Source of the DNA: Mya arenaria
Lineage: Eukaryota > Mollusca > Bivalvia > Myida > Myidae
NCBI RefSeq assembly: GCF_026914265.1
Contig: NC_069138.1
Location: 32,838,131 to 32,902,130 of the forward strand
Direction: 5' to 3'
Length of the DNA stretch: 64,000 nt
The position numbers were made by a program, and so were the translations under genes. Of this stretch, positions 59,846 to 64,000 are shown in pieces (the stretch's first letter is position 1; each line of letters begins with the position of its first letter). The notes under the pieces are model-generated. The model was not told the DNA's origin, ran no database searches, and was given only the letters and a program-made list of their open reading frames with translations.

Positions 59846-60705
59846 GAGGTTTTGTGCCTCGTAGGCAGGCAATTACAGTTGAATTTACTTAATTTTTTAA
59901 TAGTTTTTTTTTTTCAATTCAATTTTAGACATTGTCATAAGTTTGTTTTCCAATTATATCTTTTGGTGAACATTTCATTTGTTGTAAACGAGAATACATC
60001 AACTCATTTTCGCCGACGACGTCACATATCATTCATACAGATTACAAATTTAAACATAAGATACACATTGTTAATGTTTGCAAACATAAACAACATTGAT
60101 TGAAATCAAAAGATGTTCAATCATTATGTTGAAAATGTTTTCATGTTCGAATGCTAGTTCACGGTTTATTTTCTGAGATATTTTTTTAAAAGTCGCGAAT
60201 GCGCACCGACTAATTAAAGGCATTCGCGGTGTATTTTTCGCTGAACACGAATAAAGTTAACCTTATTTTTGGTCTTCTTAAAAATAGCAATAAACGTATT
60301 GCTACTATTCTTAATAACTATTTAGCTGTAGGCTGATAGTTAAATACATCCTATTTTTATAAGCTCCGTTAATCAAACGCATACATACAAACCTATCACC
60401 TATACTTAGTTACCGCGAAATTCAAAACATTTAGACAGTCGTTGTAAACAATAGGTTAAAACTAAACATTTACATTAACGATTAACCATAAGGCCCTTAA
60501 CTGTATTTATTTCTAACGTTAATAAATGCGACATCAATTGTGGATGGAAGTCAAACGGGATTTTGTAAGCCACAATGCGAAGTAATTTTGCAAGCTTGAT
60601 CATGTTCTATATGCCACCAATTTACCGCTTGTAAAACTCTTAAAAATATAACGGCAACTAACCTTTTAGCGGCACAAAGCTCATTGCACTTTACAGGAGA
60701 CTAAC
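59846..60705. repeat. Gene 2 intron module, copy d
   Basis: Homologous to copies a-c. It is joined at 60,705 directly to the inside of the left terminal repeat of the long-TIR element (GATACCCCTATATATAGACA), so the outer part of that repeat is lost. Confidence 0.85.
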
Positions 60706-61222
60706 GATACCCCTATATATAGACAAGGGATCCAGCTGTCAAAATCACAACGTACAATAAAAAAGACATTACAGGATACACAGACCTGCTAGTGATTAAA
60801 AATTGAGGTTTGTGAAATAAATTTGGATAACACTTTTAAAAGCATTATTCATTTCCCTTCGTCCGCGTGCAGTTGATATGTTTTAGAGGCGAACATCACC
60901 AATTTCCGGTGAACGCGATATTGTCGGCACAAACACTTTTGATTAACATTGATGAGTTTCTGAGCTCGCTGTGCAAAAAAGTTTTTATAATAGCAAGAAA
61001 AGAAAATGTGTTCTGTGGTGATGAATGTTTAAGCTGTGTCAGGGTGTATCATCTGGAAAATTGGATAATTTTTTTGACTTTTATGGCAGTTTATAATGAC
61101 CTTATACCAGCTGATTTTGACAGCTGGATCCCTTGTCTATATATAGGGGTATCAATACCCCCAGACCGTCCAATACCTTTATGTGATGTACCCCTTTATA
61201 TAGCCACTTTAATTCGTTAAAC
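60706..61222. mobile_element. Long-TIR element, copy 3 (left end truncated)
   Basis: The interior is in the same orientation as copy 2, and the right terminal repeat is intact (about 61,117-61,205). The right flank CACTTTAATTCGTTAAACCA then CGATAAAAAA is shared with copy 1 at 52.97 kb. Confidence 0.72.
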
Positions 61223-61272
61223 CACGATAAAAAACGTACGATAAAAATATATACACGCGCATTAGGACTTGC

Positions 61273-61368
61273 CTGTTTCGCAATGAATGCCCGAGAATTC
61301 ACCCGAACAGCTGCACTTGTTTGGGGATGAACATGTCCCTCCGTTTTGACATTCCTCGTCACAAAGAG
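61273..61368 (-). CDS. Gene 2 EGF exon 9
   Basis: 96 bp, phase 1 to 1, donor ACAG|GCAAGTCC. SCSGEFSGIHCET. Duplicate of exon 1, differing by Gly for Asp and a few silent sites. Confidence 0.87.
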
Positions 61369-61601
61369 CTGAAACATATATGAGACGTCGTCAACGAAAT
61401 TGATACACATTTATCGAGGTTTACCGCCTCATTGGCAGACAATCATAGCTATTTTTACATAGTCTCATTTTTTCTTCAAATTGAATTTCAAACATTATTA
61501 AAAGTTTCGTATGCAATTTTTTGTTTTTGTTAAAATTGTTTTTGTTGAGAACGTGAATACCTCAACTCATTTTCGCAGACAACGTCACCTATCATTCATA
61601 C

Positions 61602-61652
61602 TGTTTGGGGAGGTACATGTCCCACCGTTTTGACATCCACGGTCACAAAGAG
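61602..61652 (-). pseudogene. Gene 2 EGF exon 10, truncated
   Basis: Acceptor TGTTCCAG|CT at 61,652 and the first 51 bp ([16 protein letters not shown]) are present. At 61,602 the sequence changes abruptly to intron sequence (CGTCACCTATCATTCATA) known from downstream of exon 1 (about 53,335-53,360). The last three cysteines and the donor are lost, so the exon cannot give a normal EGF module and is probably skipped. Confidence 0.8.
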
Positions 61653-61852
61653 CTGGAACATATATTTAACGTCATCAACGATAATATATTTCTCGAGGGA
61701 AAACGTTAAATTGTCTTAACAGGAGACAAACAACGTCACAATATTACACAGACAGATCAGATATACATCAAAGATAATCCCATTTAACTTGTTAAACTAT
61801 AATAAAAATAAAACATAAAATCAATGAGGCCTATAATCGAATAAGGACTTGC

Positions 61853-61948
61853 CTGTTTCGCAACGACTACCAGAGAATCCTTTTGGACAACTGCACCTGT
61901 TTGGGGAGATACATGTCCCACCGTTTTGACATCCACCGTCACAAAGAG
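61853..61948 (-). CDS. Gene 2 EGF exon 11
   Basis: 96 bp, phase 1 to 1, donor [24 protein letters not shown] and [13 protein letters not shown]. First of five regularly spaced units of about 296 bp. Confidence 0.88.
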
Positions 61949-62147
61949 CTGGAACATATACTTAACGTCATCAACGATACTATATTTCTCGAGGGAAAAC
62001 GTTAAATTGTCTTAACAGGAGACAAACAACGTCACAATATTACACTGACAGATCAGTAGACATCAAAGATAATCCCATTTAACTTGTTAAACTATAATAA
62101 AAATAAAACATAAAATCAATGAAGGCTATAATCAAATAAAGACTTGC

Positions 62148-62243
62148 CTGTTTCGCAACGACTACCAGAGAATCCTTTCGGACAGTTGCACCTGTTTGGG
62201 GAGGTACATGTCCCACCGTTTTGACATCCACCGTCACAAAGAG
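62148..62243 (-). CDS. Gene 2 EGF exon 12
   Basis: 96 bp, phase 1 to 1, acceptor TGTTCTAG|CT, donor [25 protein letters not shown]. Near-identical to exon 3. Confidence 0.88.
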
Positions 62244-62444
62244 CTAGAACATATACTTAACGTCATCAACGATAATATATTTCTTGAGGGAAAACGTTAA
62301 ATTGTCTTAACAGGAGACAAACAACGTCACCATATTACACAGAGAGATCAGATATACATCAAAGATAATCCCCTATAACTTGTTAAACTACACTAAGGAA
62401 TAAAATATAAAATCAATGAGGCCTATAATTGAATAAGGACTTGC

Positions 62445-62540
62445 CTGTTTCGCAGCGACTATCAGAGAATCCTTTCGGACAGTTGCACCTGTTTGGGGAG
62501 GTACATGTCCCACCGTTTTGACATCCACCGTCACAAAGAG
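62445..62540 (-). CDS. Gene 2 EGF exon 13
   Basis: 96 bp, phase 1 to 1, donor [25 protein letters not shown]; the Asp for Gly is unique to this exon. Confidence 0.88.
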
Positions 62541-62740
62541 CTGGAACATATATTTAACGTCATCAACGATAATATATTTCTCGAGGGAAAACGTTAAATT
62601 GTCTTAACAGGAGACAAACAACGTCACAATATTACACAGACAGATCAGCTATACATCAAAGATAATCCCATTTAACTTGTTAAACTATAATAAAAATAAA
62701 ACATAAAATCAATGAGGCCTATAATCGAATAAGGACTTGC

Positions 62741-62836
62741 CTGTTTCGCAACGACTAGCAGAGAATCCTTTTGGACAATTGCACCTGTTTGGGGAGATAC
62801 ATGTCCCACCGTTTTTACATCCACCGTCACACAGAG
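62741..62836 (-). CDS. Gene 2 EGF exon 14
   Basis: 96 bp, phase 1 to 1, donor [28 protein letters not shown] and [13 protein letters not shown]. Duplicate of exon 4. Confidence 0.88.
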
Positions 62837-63038
62837 CTGAAAAATATACCTCGTGGCATCAACGATGCTATATGTTTAGAGACAAAACGTTCAAAGCACT
62901 TTATAGAAGACGAACAACGTCACAATATTACACAGACAGATCAGACATACATCAAAAGATAATTAAGCCACTTATATTTGTTAAACTATGATAAAAAAAG
63001 ATAAAAACAATGAGGCCTTCTGACGCATGAGGACTTGC

Positions 63039-63134
63039 CTGATTCGCAACGGCTGCCAGAGAGTCCATCCGGACAGCTACACTTGTTTGGGGAAGTACAT
63101 GTCCCACCGTTCTGACATCCACCGTCACACAGAG
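63039..63134 (-). CDS. Gene 2 EGF exon 15
   Basis: 96 bp, phase 1 to 1, donor [30 protein letters not shown] and [13 protein letters not shown]. Duplicate of exon 5. Confidence 0.88.
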
Positions 63135-63600
63135 CTGAAAAAAATATGTGACTTTGTCTTCGAAATTGAACTTGAGGAGAAAAAATTGACGTTTACATCT
63201 CGTGCATCTTAAGCAGGGACATATAGGATTTTTTTACATAATTAGATAAAATATTTACATTTAATTTTAAATATTGTTATATGTTTGTTTTGAAATCCAA
63301 TCATTTGTTGAATATAACGAAATTATAGTTTTTTATTTGTCTCGAAAAACGGCAATATGAATAAAATGAAATTACTTATAACCAAAACAAATCCATATCA
63401 ACATTGAAGATATCTTGAATAAGCAACAAAATTAATATGAAAGTACTTTTACAGTGATATTAACTGTTTTGAAGTTCCTTTCAACAAAATTAAGCAACGA
63501 AGAGAAAATAAATTGTGAAGGTTTACTTACTGAATTGCGATATACATCAATAGGTGATTAAAAAGGATAAAACTATGCATATTAATGCATGAGAGCTTGA

Positions 63601-63696
63601 CTGTTTCGCAACGACTGCCAGATAATCCATACGGACAGCTGCACCTGTTTGGAGAGATACATGTTCCACCGTTTTGACATTGCCCGGGACAAAGAG
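63601..63696 (-). CDS. Gene 2 EGF exon 16 (donor altered)
   Basis: 96-bp EGF-like frame with acceptor [28 protein letters not shown] and [13 protein letters not shown], all six cysteines kept. The base pair after ACAG is TC (TCAAGC) where the other exons have GC (GCAAGT). A GT donor one base upstream (ACA|GTCAAG) would end in phase 0 and not match exon 15. It is the most 5' and most diverged EGF exon in the window. It may be dead, skipped, or spliced another way. Confidence 0.65.
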
Positions 63697-64000
63697 CTGA
63701 AAAATAAATTTGAAATTGAACATGATAAGGAAAAGTATGGTTAACATTTAATGAGGTTTTCGTACCTCATAAGCAGGCAATGAAAGCTATTTTGTTTACA
63801 TATTTTCAAAAATATTATTTTCTTTCAAATGTAAACAATGTTATAGGTTTGTTTTGTAAACCTTTATCTCAGCAAATATTTGTTTTTATGAGGCAAGGTG
63901 GTTACCATTTTTATATGATTTATTTATATATGCAAACGGTCAAAGTGCAACATATATTGCAGTTTGGTCAAATTAAACATAGTTTAAATGTCTAGCATAC
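63697..64000. other. Intron sequence up to the window edge
   Basis: AT-rich, no exon recognised. The 71-aa plus-strand frame is unsupported. Gene 2 must continue to the right. Confidence 0.5.

Overview
The window is AT-rich, intron-rich animal nuclear DNA full of minisatellites, MITE-like palindromes, LINE and SINE pieces and recent tandem duplications. Phase-1 extracellular modules (CCP/sushi, EGF-like, PLAT, PAN), piggyBac and LINE remnants of kinds common in lophotrochozoans, and a tRNA-headed SINE together suggest a mollusc, most likely a bivalve. That is inference; no species is claimed.

Two multi-exon genes can be read, both on the minus strand. They were found from splice sites, intron phase and cysteine spacing, because most exons are too short to give convincing ORFs. 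Gene 1 (about 20.37 kb down to 1.8 kb) starts with a TATA box and a signal-peptide exon. It encodes eight CCP modules. The first five are each split over an 'A' exon (phase 1 to 0) and a 'B' exon (phase 0 to 1); two further modules are single-exon, and the eighth is split differently. Joined as read, the exons stay in frame and give about 662 residues. Gene 2 (from beyond the right edge to 46,020) has an array of fifteen 96-bp EGF-like exons plus one truncated exon, then a PLAT domain over two exons, then a PAN/Apple exon with the stop codon. Fourteen of the fifteen intact EGF exons use the rare donor AG|GCAAGT. Both products look extracellular.

Layout: 1-262, 37-bp minisatellite. 1.7-20.4 kb, gene 1, whose introns hold 26-bp, 45-bp and 49-bp minisatellites, trinucleotide and tetranucleotide microsatellites and foldback elements. 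21.2-22.3 kb, 37-bp minisatellite. 23,419-24,834, a decayed piggyBac element with intact ends and TTAA duplications. 25.0-28.8 kb, first copy of a repeat locus with a 36-bp minisatellite. 29.5-30.3 kb, LINE 3' end. 30.7-31.7 kb, 26-bp minisatellite. 31,562-36,965 and 36,968-42,369, a nearly identical 5.4-kb tandem duplication holding two more copies of the 25-kb locus, each with a SINE. 42.5-43.0 kb, MITE-like element. 46.0-64 kb, gene 2, whose introns carry repeated 1-kb modules, a long-inverted-repeat element in several states, and a LINE tail insertion.

No bacterial operon, CRISPR array, rRNA gene or convincing tRNA gene was found. No retrovirus, LTR element or Polinton was recognised. The most interesting points are the EGF-PLAT-PAN gene with its homogenised GC-AG introns and ongoing exon birth and death, and the split-exon CCP gene that grew by copying module pairs.
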